A stretch of DNA of 64,000 bases from Diacronema lutheri (lineage: Eukaryota > Haptophyta > Pavlovophyceae > Pavlovales > Pavlovaceae), in the NCBI GenBank assembly GCA_019448385.1, contig JAGTXO010000007.1, positions 1,178,001 through 1,242,000 of the forward strand, given 5' to 3'. The notes under the pieces are model-generated. The model was not told the DNA's origin. It ran no database searches and worked only from the letters and a program-made list of their open reading frames with translations. A program made the translations under genes and the position numbers. How positions within the stretch are numbered: the first letter of the stretch is position 1; each line of letters starts with the position of its first letter. This document shows positions 7,948 to 19,900 of the stretch, one piece after another.

Positions 7948-10900
7948 GCGTGCGGCCGCTGCCGCCGCCTCGCCCGCAGCGCCGGCCGCCACGTCGCGCG
8001 GCGGCGTCGCCGAGACGCGCGAGCGGATCACGTTGGGCGCGTTGGTGGAGATGCGGCCGGGCTGCGGCGTCGGCGCGATCGGCGCGGCCGGCGAAGAGGC
8101 GGCGGCGGCGGCGGCAGGCGGCGGCGGCGTCGGCGCGACGGGCGACCGCGGCGGCAGGCGAAGCGGCGGCGTGGGCAAGCCGGCCGCCGTCGGCACGGCG
8201 CGTGGGATGGGCACAGTCCTGCAGAGCGGGGCGGCGCGGCGGCGCGGGCGGCGCGCGCGTTCAGCGGCGCGTTGGTCGGTCGGGCGATGCGGGGAGCGCG
8301 CGCGCCGCCGGTGGTCGGCGCGGTGCGGCGCGCCGCCCACCTTCCCACGGGCGTGCGTCCGCTGCCGCCGAGCGGCGGCCGCTTCGCCGGCACGCTGCCG
8401 GCGGGCGGCGGCGGCGCCACCGCAGGCTGCGCGCCGCCGTCCGCGCCGGGCGACGGCGTCGTCGGCAGGGCGGCGAGCGCGGGCAGCACGCGCGGCGGCG
8501 ACGCGCCCGCCGTGTTCGCGCCGATGGCCGCGGCGCTGCCCGACGTGTTGAGCTTCTTGGAGAGCTCCCATGGCGGCGGCACGCGCTCACGCTTCATCGT
8601 CGCGGCCGCCATCTCCGCGTCGAGCGCGCGAGAGGACGGGCTGCGCAGCGGCGGGAGCGCGCGCGGCGGCGCGCGCACGTTCGACGAAGCGGCGGCGGCG
8701 GCGGCGGCGGCGGCGGCCGCCGCCGCGCTTGCCGATGCGGCGGCGGCTGCGGCGCGCTGCGCCGACACTTCCCCGCCGGAGACGCGCACGTCCTGCCCGA
8801 AGACGGGCACGCCGATCCGCTCGCGCATCCCGGACGGGACGGGCACACGCCGCTGCACGGGCGTGAACCTTTGCGACGGCGGCGCAGAACCGGACGTGCG
8901 GTCGGCAGCCGACGGCGTGCGCATCGCCGGCTCGGGCGTGCGCGGCTGGTCGCCGTCGGCCGCCGCCGCCGTGGCCGCGCCGCTGTCCGCCGCCGTCGGC
9001 TGCGCGCCGTCGCCGTCGCCGTCGCCGTCCGCCGCGCGCGGCTTGGTCGGCACGCCCGCGCGCGCGAGGCCGCTCGACACACGCGGCACCGTCCGGCCGC
9101 GCGAGTTGCCGGCGGGCGACGCGTCCGCCGTCGGCGCGAGCGACGCGTCCGAGCCGCGGGCGGGCGACTGCACCGCTGACTTGGGCTTGTCCCACTGCTT
9201 CGGGTTGCCCGAGGCGAGCATCGACACCGTGACGATCGCCGCCTGCGCGAGGCGCCACGGCGACGCCGCCCACGTGAGGCGGTAGGCGGCGGCGAAGGCG
9301 AGGCGCGTCAGGTAGAGGAGCGGCGCGAGGATGGCGGAGCAGACGGTCGCGTGCAGGAAGAGCGCGGCGCCGCCCGCGGCGCCGCCGTCGCGCGTGAGCT
9401 GCTCGCCGAGGAGCCACGGGAGCCGCTCGGAGAAGAAGGCCACCTGCAGGCACAGCTGCGCCATCAGCTGCGTGCCAATCGTCTGTACCACCGCCGGCCG
9501 GCGCAGGCCGGGCTCGATCTCGCCGATGGCGACGGCGAGCAGCGACCAGTTGTCCTCGAGCGCGTACGTGACGCGGCTCGCCCACGGCAGTCGCGCCTCG
9601 CCCGGCCGGCGCGCGCTCAGCCGCACCTTGGCCGCGATCGCCGAGCGCCTCGCCGCGCGCTGCAGCCGCGCCGCGTTGCGCGCGCCCGCCGCCACGCGCG
9701 CGTCGCGCGCGGCGGAGAGGCCGACGAGGGCGAGGTCGATGAGCACGAGCGACGCGACGAGCACGATCACCCACAGCGACGTGAAGATGCTCAGGTCGAC
9801 CGCCACCGGCGAGTTGACCGTCACGCCGTCGTCGATGTCGGGCCGCGGCGGCGGCGGGCTCGGCGGCATTGCGCGCCACGTGCGCGCGACGCCAGCAAAG
9901 TCGGAGAGGTGCGGCGACGTGCAGACGAGCGTGCCGTTCCACGCCTGCTCGTACGTGCCAAACTCGGCGACGTTGAGGCCCGGGTTGAGCTCCTGCGGCA
10001 CGTCGCGCCACTCCTCGCCCTCGAGCGAGTAGCTGGCGCACTGCACGTACCGGTCGCACGCCTGCCCGTACCAGCCGTTGCGGCACTCGCAACGGCCGAG
10101 CACGCACGCGCCATTGACGCAGTCGATCGGCTCGGTGCAGTTCGCGTTCGCCGCGATCGCCACCTCCTCGCCCTCCGACGCGGGCGCGCTCAGCGCGTCG
10201 GCGAGCGCCTGCGGCACGGGCAGCGCGACGCGCACGCGTTCGAGCCCCTTGAGGCCGCTCACCGGCAGCTCGCGCCCGTCCGTGTCGGCGAAGAAGAAGG
10301 AGAGCGCCGGCGTGAGCAGCGGCTGTTCGCCGCCGTCGATGCCGTCAAACTCGCCCGCGCGCCACGCGAGCACGTGGTAGCCCACCGTGCCGGTCGCGCC
10401 GACGCCGAGCTTGTCCTCGAGCTGCGTCGAGTCGGGCAACGACACGACGGCGCTGCCGCCCGGCGCGACGAGCGTCGCGCCGCGCAGGTCGAAGCCGAAG
10501 ACGCGCGCGGCGCTGATCGCGAGCGACGGCACGGCGAGCTCGCGCGGCACCTCGCCCGCCAACGCGTCGCCGAGCAGGGTTGGCACGAAGGAGGTCAAGA
10601 CGATGCGCACGAGCTCGGCGCGGACGGCCGCGAAGACGCCGCGCTGGCTCGCGGCGAACGTCACGTTGCCGTCGCGCCCGCCGACGGGCGCGGTGCCGTT
10701 GGCGATGCGCGCGGCGAGCGCCTCGGCCGCAAGCGTCTCGTTGTCGCGTGCGAGCCGGTCGATCTGCGCCTCCGCCGCCTCGGTGTGCGCGGCGGCGCGG
10801 TAGACGGCGCCGATGGCCGCGAGCACGTCCGCCTGCGCCTCGTTCGCCATCCGCTCGGCGGGCAGGAGCGTGTCGAGGATGGCGTCGAGTTGGGTGAGCG

Positions 10901-13900
10901 CGCGCAGCTGCGCGTACGGCTCGGTGAAGCGCGGCTCGAAGAGGAGCACCGACGCGAGCGCGCGCGACGCCATCGCCGCCGACGCGGCGGTGCCCGAGAG
11001 CGTGGCCGACGTCGTGACGAGCACGTCGAGCAGGCCGTTCACGGCCGCGCGCAGCTCGGCGTCGGTGAGCACGAACGCGCTGGCACCGACGCCGCCGTCC
11101 TGCAGCCGGCGCGCGTAGGCCTCGCCCTCGCCTTCGCCCTCGCCCTCGCCGAGCGCACGGCGTGCGCCGCCGCCCGCGCCGCGGCCCTGCGCCTTTTGCA
11201 GCGAGCGCGCCACCGAGCCGAGCAGGCTAAAGGCCTCCGACTGGCGCTGGTCGGACGCGGCGAGTTGCGCGCGCGCGCTCACGTCGGCCAAGACGGCGGT
11301 GGTGTACTCGGGCAAGTCGGTCACGTTGAGCTCCGCCGTGCCCGTTGCGCTCGCGCGGTAAAAGTCAAAGACCTGCACCGTGACCGTATGCGCGCCGGGC
11401 TCGAGGTAGGTGTCAACAAACGTGTCGCCCTCCTCGTCCGAGAGCGTCGACGCGGAGAGCGCGCCGTCCGCGTCGACGGCCGAGTCGGTGAAGCGGTAGA
11501 CGAGCGGCGCGTCCTCGTCGTACCAGCCCGGCGCGCTCAGCTCGAAGAGCGTCGTCATGCCCACGCCCGTCGGCGGCGAGACGACGAGGCCGCCGCCAAA
11601 CGGCGGCCGGTTCACCGTCACGCGGACCGACGCGCCGCCCGAGACGCCGGCGAGCGTCGTCGCGGTAAGCGTGAAGGTGTAGACGCCGCCGGGCACGAGG
11701 ACGAGCGGGCGCAGGCTCAGATTGGGCGACGAATCGCCCGTCAACGACACGTCGGCGCGCGCGAGGTCGGGCGGCGCCTCGTCCGCCGCATCGGACGCCA
11801 CCGCCCACCGGTACGTGAGCCCCGCCCTGCTCACACCCGCCGCACCCGCGAGGCTGCCCTTGAGGCGGAGGCGCGCGTTGGGCGCGAGCTTGCCGTTGGC
11901 GGGCAGCCCGTCCAGCTCGATCGACACGCCCAGCTGCGGGATCGCCTCCACGTCGACGGCCACCGACGCCGTCGACGAGCGGCCGAGCTTGCTCGCGACG
12001 AGCGTGAGCGTGTACCGCCTCGTCGAGCCGTTGGGGTCGGCGGGCAGCGTGCCGGCGGGCAGGCGGAAGCGGCCGCGCGCAGGCAGGCGGAAGCGCTCGA
12101 GCGAGGTGCTGCCGTCGGCGAGAGGCGGCGCGACCGACAGCTCGAGTGCGAGCGGTGCCAACGCGTCCTTCGCGTCGCTCGGGTCGAAGGAGGGCGACAC
12201 GTCGATGTCGAGCGCCGCGCTCGCGCCGAGCGTCCGCACCGAGCCGCCGCGGAACGCGACAAAGATTGGCTCGGAGGCGACGCGCACGTCGATCGTCTGC
12301 GTCGCGTTGACGAGCGGCGCCGTGCTCATCGCCACGACGAGCCGGAAGGTGTACGTGCGGCCCGGCGCGAGCGCGAGCGCGGGCACGGCGAGCGAGCTGC
12401 TGAGCGACGACGCGAGCGTCGCCGCCACGGCCGGCGGCAGCGCCGCGTCGCCGCTCAGCGGCTCGCCGGTGGCCGTGACGGCGGTGCGCACGTGCGACCA
12501 GCGGAAGATGAGCGCGCCGCTCGCCGGCGAGCACCGCGCCCGCGACGCCGTCGCGTGGATGAGCAGCGGCAGCGACGGGCGGTAGTCGAGGACGGAGGGC
12601 GCGTCAAAGGCGATGCGTGGCACCTCCGCCTCCGCGCGCACGACCTCCCAGCGCACGAGCTGCGAGGCGCGGCCGAGGAAGTTTGAGACGCGGAGCAGAA
12701 AGGTGAAGCGCCGCCACTCGTAGGGCAGCCCGCTCGTCTCGCCGAGCTGCACGAGCGGCGACGTCGCCGGCAGCGCGCGCAGCGCCGCGTTCACCGTCTG
12801 CGCAAAGTCGGAGACGGACGGGTCGACCGCCCACGTGTAGCTGAGCGGCTTGATCCCGCCGCCGGTCGAGCTCGACGCGTCGAGGCGGAGGACCTCGCCG
12901 CGGCAGCTCGAGAGCGCGCGCGCGCCCGCGAGCGACACCTGCGGCACGGGGCATGGCTCGTCGCCGCACGGGAAGTCGGCCGAGACGACGACCGCCGACG
13001 CGCGCGCCAGCTTGTCCGCGCCCGCCGGCGCGGCGGGCGCGACGCGGCCGGCGGCGAGGCCGACGCGCATGCCGGGCGCGGCGGACGTGGCCGCGGTGAG
13101 CAGCGCGACGAGCGTCGTGTCGTCGCGCCAGAAGCACGCCGGCGCGGCGCGTGACGTGCCGCGCAGCAGCTCGACCGTCGCGCCATCGAGCGCCGCCGCG
13201 CACGGCCGCACGGCCGAGCCCATGCCCGCGCGGTTGGTCGGCTGCGGGTCGAAGGCGACGAGCAGCGTCGTGCCCGTCGGGTCGAAGCGCGCGCCGACCA
13301 GCACGGGCGCGTGCAGCCCGACGTAGCGCACGCGCGCCGCGTCCTGGCCGCGGTGCCAGTCGACGCCGCCGTTGAGCGAGATCGCGAGCGCCGTCTCGGC
13401 GCCGGTGCCAAGGTCCGAGCCGTACGGCGCGAGGACGGTCACGTTCGCCGCGGGCACGCCGGACGCGCCGCCGTCGGCGGGCGGCGCCGCCGCGCCCGGC
13501 TCGCCAAAGCGCACGCGCACGAGCGCGCCCAGGCCGGCGGAGAAGCGCGAGAGGCCGTCGAAGCCGCCGCCGAAGACGACGAGACGGTCGCCGCCCTCCG
13601 CGTTGATGAGCACGGCGTCCTGCAGTCGGCGGCGCTCGCCTGCCGCCGCGTCGGCCGCCGCGCCCTCCTTGCCCTCGGCCGCGAGGAGGCGGCGGCCGCC
13701 GCCGGCGGCGAGCGCGACGCCGTCAACGGTCGGCGCGTCGTAGTAGTAGAAGGCGACCGACGTGGCCGACACGGAGCCGCTCGCGCCGCCGTTGAGCGTC
13801 GCGCGCACGCTCGCCGCGCCCGACGCGCCTGCGGCGGGCGCGATGCAGCGCAGTCGCGCGCCGACGCTCGTGCCGCCGATCGCGGGCAGCAGCTCGGCCG

Positions 13901-16900
13901 CAACGAGCGTCTGCACGCCGAGCGGGTCGGCGAAGAGGCAGCCGAGCTGGCCGTCGCCAAAGAAGCGCAGGCCGTCGCCCGCCACCTCGACGGGCGTGCC
14001 GCCGCCGACGGGCCCGCCGGCGGGCTCGACCGACCTCACGTCCACGTCGCCGGGCGCGTAGAGCTCAAAGTCGATCGGCTCGAAGAAGAAGGGGTCGTAA
14101 TGGAAGCCGCCATTCAGCGAGAGGGACACCTCGTACCGGCCGACGCCCGCCGCCTCGACGGGCGGCGCGGCGCAGACGGCGGTGCCGGCCGCCGCGTCGA
14201 TGAGCGCGGCGGTGCGCACGAAGGAGCCGCCGGCGGCGAGCGCGGTGAAGCGGCAGACCGCCGCGCCGCCGCCGTCCGCGTCGCGCAGGTCGACGAAGCC
14301 ACGGCCCGTGATCGTCAGCGCCGACGGCGAGCCGAGCGGGCCGCCGAGCGGGAAGCCTCCGTCGACGATCGCGTTGTACAGCGTGAAGGTCGGGCCGGTC
14401 GCGAGGTCGGTGAACGTGTCGCCGTCGAGCGAGACGGCGAGCCGCGCGACCGCCGTGTTGCCGACGCCGCGCGGCGGCACGTAGGCGAGCGGCGCGACAA
14501 GGTCGGCGAGGCCCACGTCCGGCATCGAGCCGGCCGTCGCCTGCGGCGCGGCACCGTCGACGGACGTGCGGAGCGTCAGCCGGTTGAGGTCGATGTACGC
14601 GTTCGTCGACGCCGCGCCGATTTCGTAGCCGTGCACCGTCACGCGCGTGTCGAGCAGGCCCTGCGGCGCGCCGGCGGGCGTGACACGCAGCGCGCGAATC
14701 GAGTTGCGCGTGTAAAAGGTGTACGTGTTGAGCACGGAGACGGCGTCGCACACGCTCGCGTCGAGCTCGTCGCGCGAGCAGCCGTGCGCCTGCAGCGAGA
14801 GCGTGAGCTGCCCGCCCTGCGGCTGCGCCGACGGCGACGCGCACACGAGCCGGTCGGGCGCGGCGCTGACGAGCGCCGTCGTCCGGTTGCCGTTCCACGC
14901 GCCGAAGACGCACGAGACGCTCGACGCGAAGCCCTGCAGCCGCGCGGCGGCGGCGCGCGCGCTCGACGACGCCCACTCGATCGCCCGATCGCTGCCGCCC
15001 TCGCCGCCGCGGCCAAAGCCCGTGCCGAAGAGCGTGATGAGCGTCGACGCGCCGAGCGCCGCGCCGGTCGGCGCGATCGCGCTCACGTCCATCGTCGCAA
15101 AGGGGTTGGCCGAGACGGTGACGGAGAGCGTCGACGCGTCGAACTGCGCCCACGGCAGGCTGCCAAACTGGTAGCAGAGCACCGCGCCCGACATGAGGTT
15201 TGCAAAGGTGAACGAGGCGCGCAGCCCGTCGCCGACCGTCGCGATCGCGCCCGCAAACTCGTCGCCCGTGTCGCCGAGCTCGGCGAGCTCGGCGCACGAG
15301 CCGGGCGTGTCGCGCAGCACGGACGGTGTGCGCGGCCGCGCGATCGTGTAGTCCTCGCGGTCGGGCAGCAGCCAGCGCGCGCGGTCGCCCGGCGCGAGGC
15401 GCACGCCGCCAAACGTGACGACGCGCACGGGCGCGACGACCGCCGACGTGACGCCGGCGATCGTCAGGCGCGGCGCGCTCACCTCGTGGTGGAGCGCGCG
15501 CATCGCCGCGTACAGCTTGTACGGCTCGCCCGAGAAGGCGTAGCAGAGCGGCAGCACGCCGTCGGCGGCGGACGAGGCGCCGAGCAGCGGCGTGAACGTT
15601 GTCGAGCCGGCAACGATGAGCCGCTCGCCGCCGCGCACCGCCGAGAAGGGCGTGCAGCCGGCGAGCGGGCAGGTGCAGCTCGTCGAGCCGGCGGCGGCCC
15701 AGAAGGCCGAGTCGCCGTTCGCGACGCCCGTGCCGTTGAAGAAGACGCGCTGCTGCACGTTCGCCACCGTGAGCACCTCGAGCGACGGCAGCGCGGCGAG
15801 GCCGGCCGTCGCACCGATCCCGACGAGCTCGCACACCGTCACCGCGACGGCCGGGTAGAGGCGCAGGCCGCGGCCGCGGAAACTGTAGCAGAGCTGCAGC
15901 GTCTCCGCCGCCGACGTCGGCGTGTACCGGAACGTCGCGACGAGGCCGCTTGGCGCGGGCGCGAGCTCGAGCGGCCCGCCCCACCGGCTTGACGCGCCAG
16001 ACGAGCATGGCTGGCCGCGCTGCACCCAGAAGCCCTCGTCGAGCGCCGAGATGCCAAAGCCCGCGACGGCGCCGTCCTCACGCACGTTGACGACGGCCTT
16101 GCTGCGCGTCGGCCCGGTCAGGTCCGCCGCCGTCGCCGTCGCGAACGCGTAGCGCACCCATGCCGAGAAGCCGCCGCGCGCCGGCCGCTTGAAGCGGTAG
16201 CAGAGGACGAGGGCCTGCGAGCCGCTCGTGAAGAGGAAGGGCGCGTCGCCGCGCTCGGTGACCGTCTGCAGCGCGCCCGTCTCGGCGCCGTTCTCGTCGA
16301 CGCCCGCGTGGCCTGATGGCGCGCCCTCGCACGAGCGCTCGGGCCGCACCCACTTGGCGCCGTCGCCGCGCTTGACGCCGAGGCCGGTAAAGGCGACGGT
16401 CTCGGCGACGCCGACGACGGCGAACGTCGCGTTCGTCGGGCCGAGCAGCTCGTAGCCCGTGGCGGTCACGGTCGGGTAGCGCTTGAACGGCTCGTCGCGG
16501 AACTGGTAGCACAGCTGCAGCTCGGCCACGCCGCGCGCGAGCGTGAGCTGCAAGCGCGAGTTCACGACGGCCAGGACGCCACCAAACGCTGGGTCGGCGA
16601 GCGCGCGCTCGCACGCGTCGCCGTCGGACGGCGGCGCCCAAAAGGCCTCGTCGCCGTCGGTGACGCCAAAGCCGACGAGCTCGATCACGTCGGGCACGCC
16701 CGCCACCAGCTCGAAGCGCTGCCCCGCCTCGACGATCTCGAAGACGGCGAGCCGCACGTCCGCGAAGAGGAAGGGCTCCTCGCCCGCGAACGTGAAGCAC
16801 AGCACCGCGTAGCCCGTCGGCGAGGCGGCGGTCGTGGCGGTGAAGCGCCAGGTTGCGTTGCCCGACGGCTGCACGACTGCGTCGCCGCCGTACGCCGCGA

Positions 16901-19900
16901 TGCCGCTCGGTGCGGCACACGCCGCCTCGTCGCCCGCGTCGACCCACCGCGCCGTGTCGCCGGGCATGATGCCGACGCCGCGCAGCGCGAGCGACTCGTC
17001 GACGTTCACGACGCCGATCGACGAGGCGGGCCCGCTCACGGTGAGCGTGGTCAGTGTAAAGCCAGGCACGCCCACAAAGAGTGCGTCCGGGTACCCCGTG
17101 TGCAGGTAGCACAGCGCGAGGCCCTCCTCGGCGCGGTCCGGCGCAAACGCTGCGTTGAGCTCGGCCGAAAGCGGCTGCACGCCGCCATAGCGCAGGCCGT
17201 AGAGCACGGCGTACTCGGCCGCTCGCACGCACGGCGCGCCGGCGGGCACCCACGCCGCCCTGTCGCCCGCGACGAGCCCGACGCCCGCGAAGCTGACGTT
17301 GAGGCTCAGGCCAGCGATGAGGCGCAGGTTGCCGCCCGCGCCCGCCACGCCCGTCACCGCACGCACATCCGCGCGCGTCTCGACGTAGGGCACAAAGGCG
17401 CGCGAGAGGCGGTCGCCAAAGCGGTAGCAGAGCTCGCGCGCGCCCGTCGCATTAAAGGTCGTCACGCCCGACGCCGCGTCGACGAGGCCGGGCACGGGCG
17501 AAACGTCGGCCTGCGGCGCGCCGGCCGCGGCCGCGGCCGCGCACGCCTCGTGCGCGCACGCGCGGTAGCTGGTGCTGTCGGCGGCGACGCCGCAGGCGGC
17601 CAGGACGGTGCCCTGCGCGGGCCATACGGCAAGGTCCGGCCGCACGCGCAGCCCGGACTGCAGCCCCGTGCCGAGCAGCCGGAGCGCGACCGGCACGCCC
17701 GACGCTGCGACAGTCCGGCCCGCGTCGACGGTCCGGACGTCGACGAACGCCGGACCGAAAATGCGCACGCCGGACGTGCCGTTGGCGGGCGGAACAAGCG
17801 CGACGATGCACACGCGCAGCCCGATCGCCGCCCGCCGCGCGAGCAGCGTGACCGTCCCGTTCTGCACAGGCAGCAGGCCGCCAAGCTCGGCGCTCGGCGC
17901 CTGCGCGATGCACTGCACAGCGGACGGCACGTCAGGCGCGAGGTAGACCGACTCGCCGTCGGCGGGCAGCTCGTTCGAGCCATCGAGGACGGCGAGGCGC
18001 AGGTCGAGCGACTCCGGCTGCAAGAGCACCGCCGCGAAAGTGAAACCGTCGCGCGGCGGCGGGCTCGGCGGCGCCGGCGGCGGCGGGTTTGGCGGCGGCG
18101 GGCGCGGCGACGGTGGCGGCGGGCTGGGTGGCGGCGGCGGCAGCGGCGGTGGGGGAAGCGGCGGCGGCAAGCTCGGCGGCGGAGGAGACGGCGGCGGGGG
18201 CGGCTTGGGCGGGCTCGGCGGCGGCAGCGGGCTCGGTGGAGGCGGGCTGGGCGGCGGTGGCGGCGTCGGAGGCGGCGGCGGCGGCAGGCTGGGCGGCGGC
18301 GGTGGGAACGGCAAGAAGCGAGGCGGCGGAGGCGGCGGGCTAGGCGGCGGGCTGGGCGGCGGGCTGGGCGGCGGACTTGGCGGCGGGCTTGGCGGCGGGC
18401 TTGGCGGCGGGCTTGGCGGCGGGCTGGGCGGCGGGCTGGGCGGCGGGCTCGGCGGCGGGCTGGGCGGTGGGCTTGGCGGCGGGCTGGGTGGCGGGCTAGG
18501 CGGCGGGCTGGGCGGCGGGCTGGGCGGCGGGCTGGGCGGCGGGCTGGGCGGCGGGCTGGGCGGCGGGCTGGGCGGCGGGCTGGGCGGCGGGCTGGGCGGC
18601 GGGCTTGGCGGTGGTGACGGCGGCGGGCTGGGCGGCGGGCTGGGCGGCGGTGACGGCGGGGGGCTGGGCGGTGGCGACGGGGGCGGGCTGGGCGGCGGGC
18701 TGGGCGGCGGGCTGGGCGGCGGACTTGGCGGCGGGCTGGGCGGCGGGCTAGGCGGCGGGCTGGGCGGTGGGCTGGGCGGTGGCGACGGCGGCGGGCTGGG
18801 CGGTGGCGACGGCGGCGGGCTTGGCGGCGGGCTTGGCGGCGGGCTTGGCGGCGGGCTTGGCGGCGGGCTGGGCGGCGGGCTGGGCGGCGGGCTGGGCGGC
18901 GGCGAAGGAGGTGGACTGGGCGGCGGCGGGCTGGGCGGCGGGCTGGGCGGCGGGCTTGGAGGCGGGCTGGGCGGGGGCGACGGCGGCGGGCTGGGCGGTG
19001 GCGACGGCGGGGGGCTTGGCGGCGGGCTTGGCGGTGGGCTGGGCGGCGGACTCGGCGGCGGGCTAGGCGGCGGGCTGGGCGGCGGGCTGGGCGGTGGTGA
19101 CGGCGGCGGACTTGGCGGCGGACTTGGCGGCGGACTTGGCGGCGGGCTGGGCGGCGGGCTGGGCGGCGGGCTGGGCGGCGGGCTAGGCGGCGGCGAAGGA
19201 GGTGGACTGGGCGGCGGCGGGCTGGGCGGCGGGCTGGGCGGTGGTGACGGCGGCGGGCTGGGCGGCGGGCTGGGCGGCGGGCTGGGCGGTGGTGACGGCG
19301 GCGGGCTGGGCGGCGGGCTGGGCGGCGGTGACGGCGGGGGGCTGGGCGGCGGTGACGGCGGCGGGCTGGGCGGCGGGCTTGGCGGCGGGCTGGGTGGCGG
19401 GCTAGGCGGCGGGCTGGGCGGCGGGCTTGGCGGCGGGCTGGGCGGCGGGCTTGGCGGCGGGCTTGGCGGAGGGCTGGGCGGCGGGCTGGGCGGCGGGCTG
19501 GGCGGCGGGCTGGGCGGCGGGCTGGGCGGCGGGCTGGGCGGAGGACTGGGTGGCGGGCTGGGAGGCGGGCTGGGCGGCGGGCTTGGCGGCGGGCTTGGCG
19601 GCGGGCTCGGCGGCGGGCTTGGCGGCGGACTGGGCGGCGGGCTAGGCGGCGGGCTTGGTGGCGGACTTGGCGGCGGGCTCGGCGGCGGGCTTGGCGGCGG
19701 ACTGGGCGGCGGGCTAGGCGGCGGGCTTGGCGGCGGGCTTGGCGGCGGGCTGGGTGGCGGGCTGGGCGGTGGGCTGGGCGGCGGGCTGGGCGGCGGGCTT
19801 GGCGGCGGGCTTGGCGGCGGGCTTGGCGGCGGGCTTGGCGGCGGACTGGGCGGCGGGCTGGGCGGCGGGCTGGGCGGTGGGCTGGGCGGCGGTGACGGCG

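Noticed and set aside
9351-12686. Plus-strand 1,111-codon Arg-rich ORF
   Set aside because: Antisense shadow of the REJ/GAIN part of the giant gene; at this GC content stops are rare on all frames.
13311-15992. Plus-strand 893-codon ORF
   Set aside because: Antisense shadow of the IPT/TIG and LCYxF modules, dominated by Arg and Ala.
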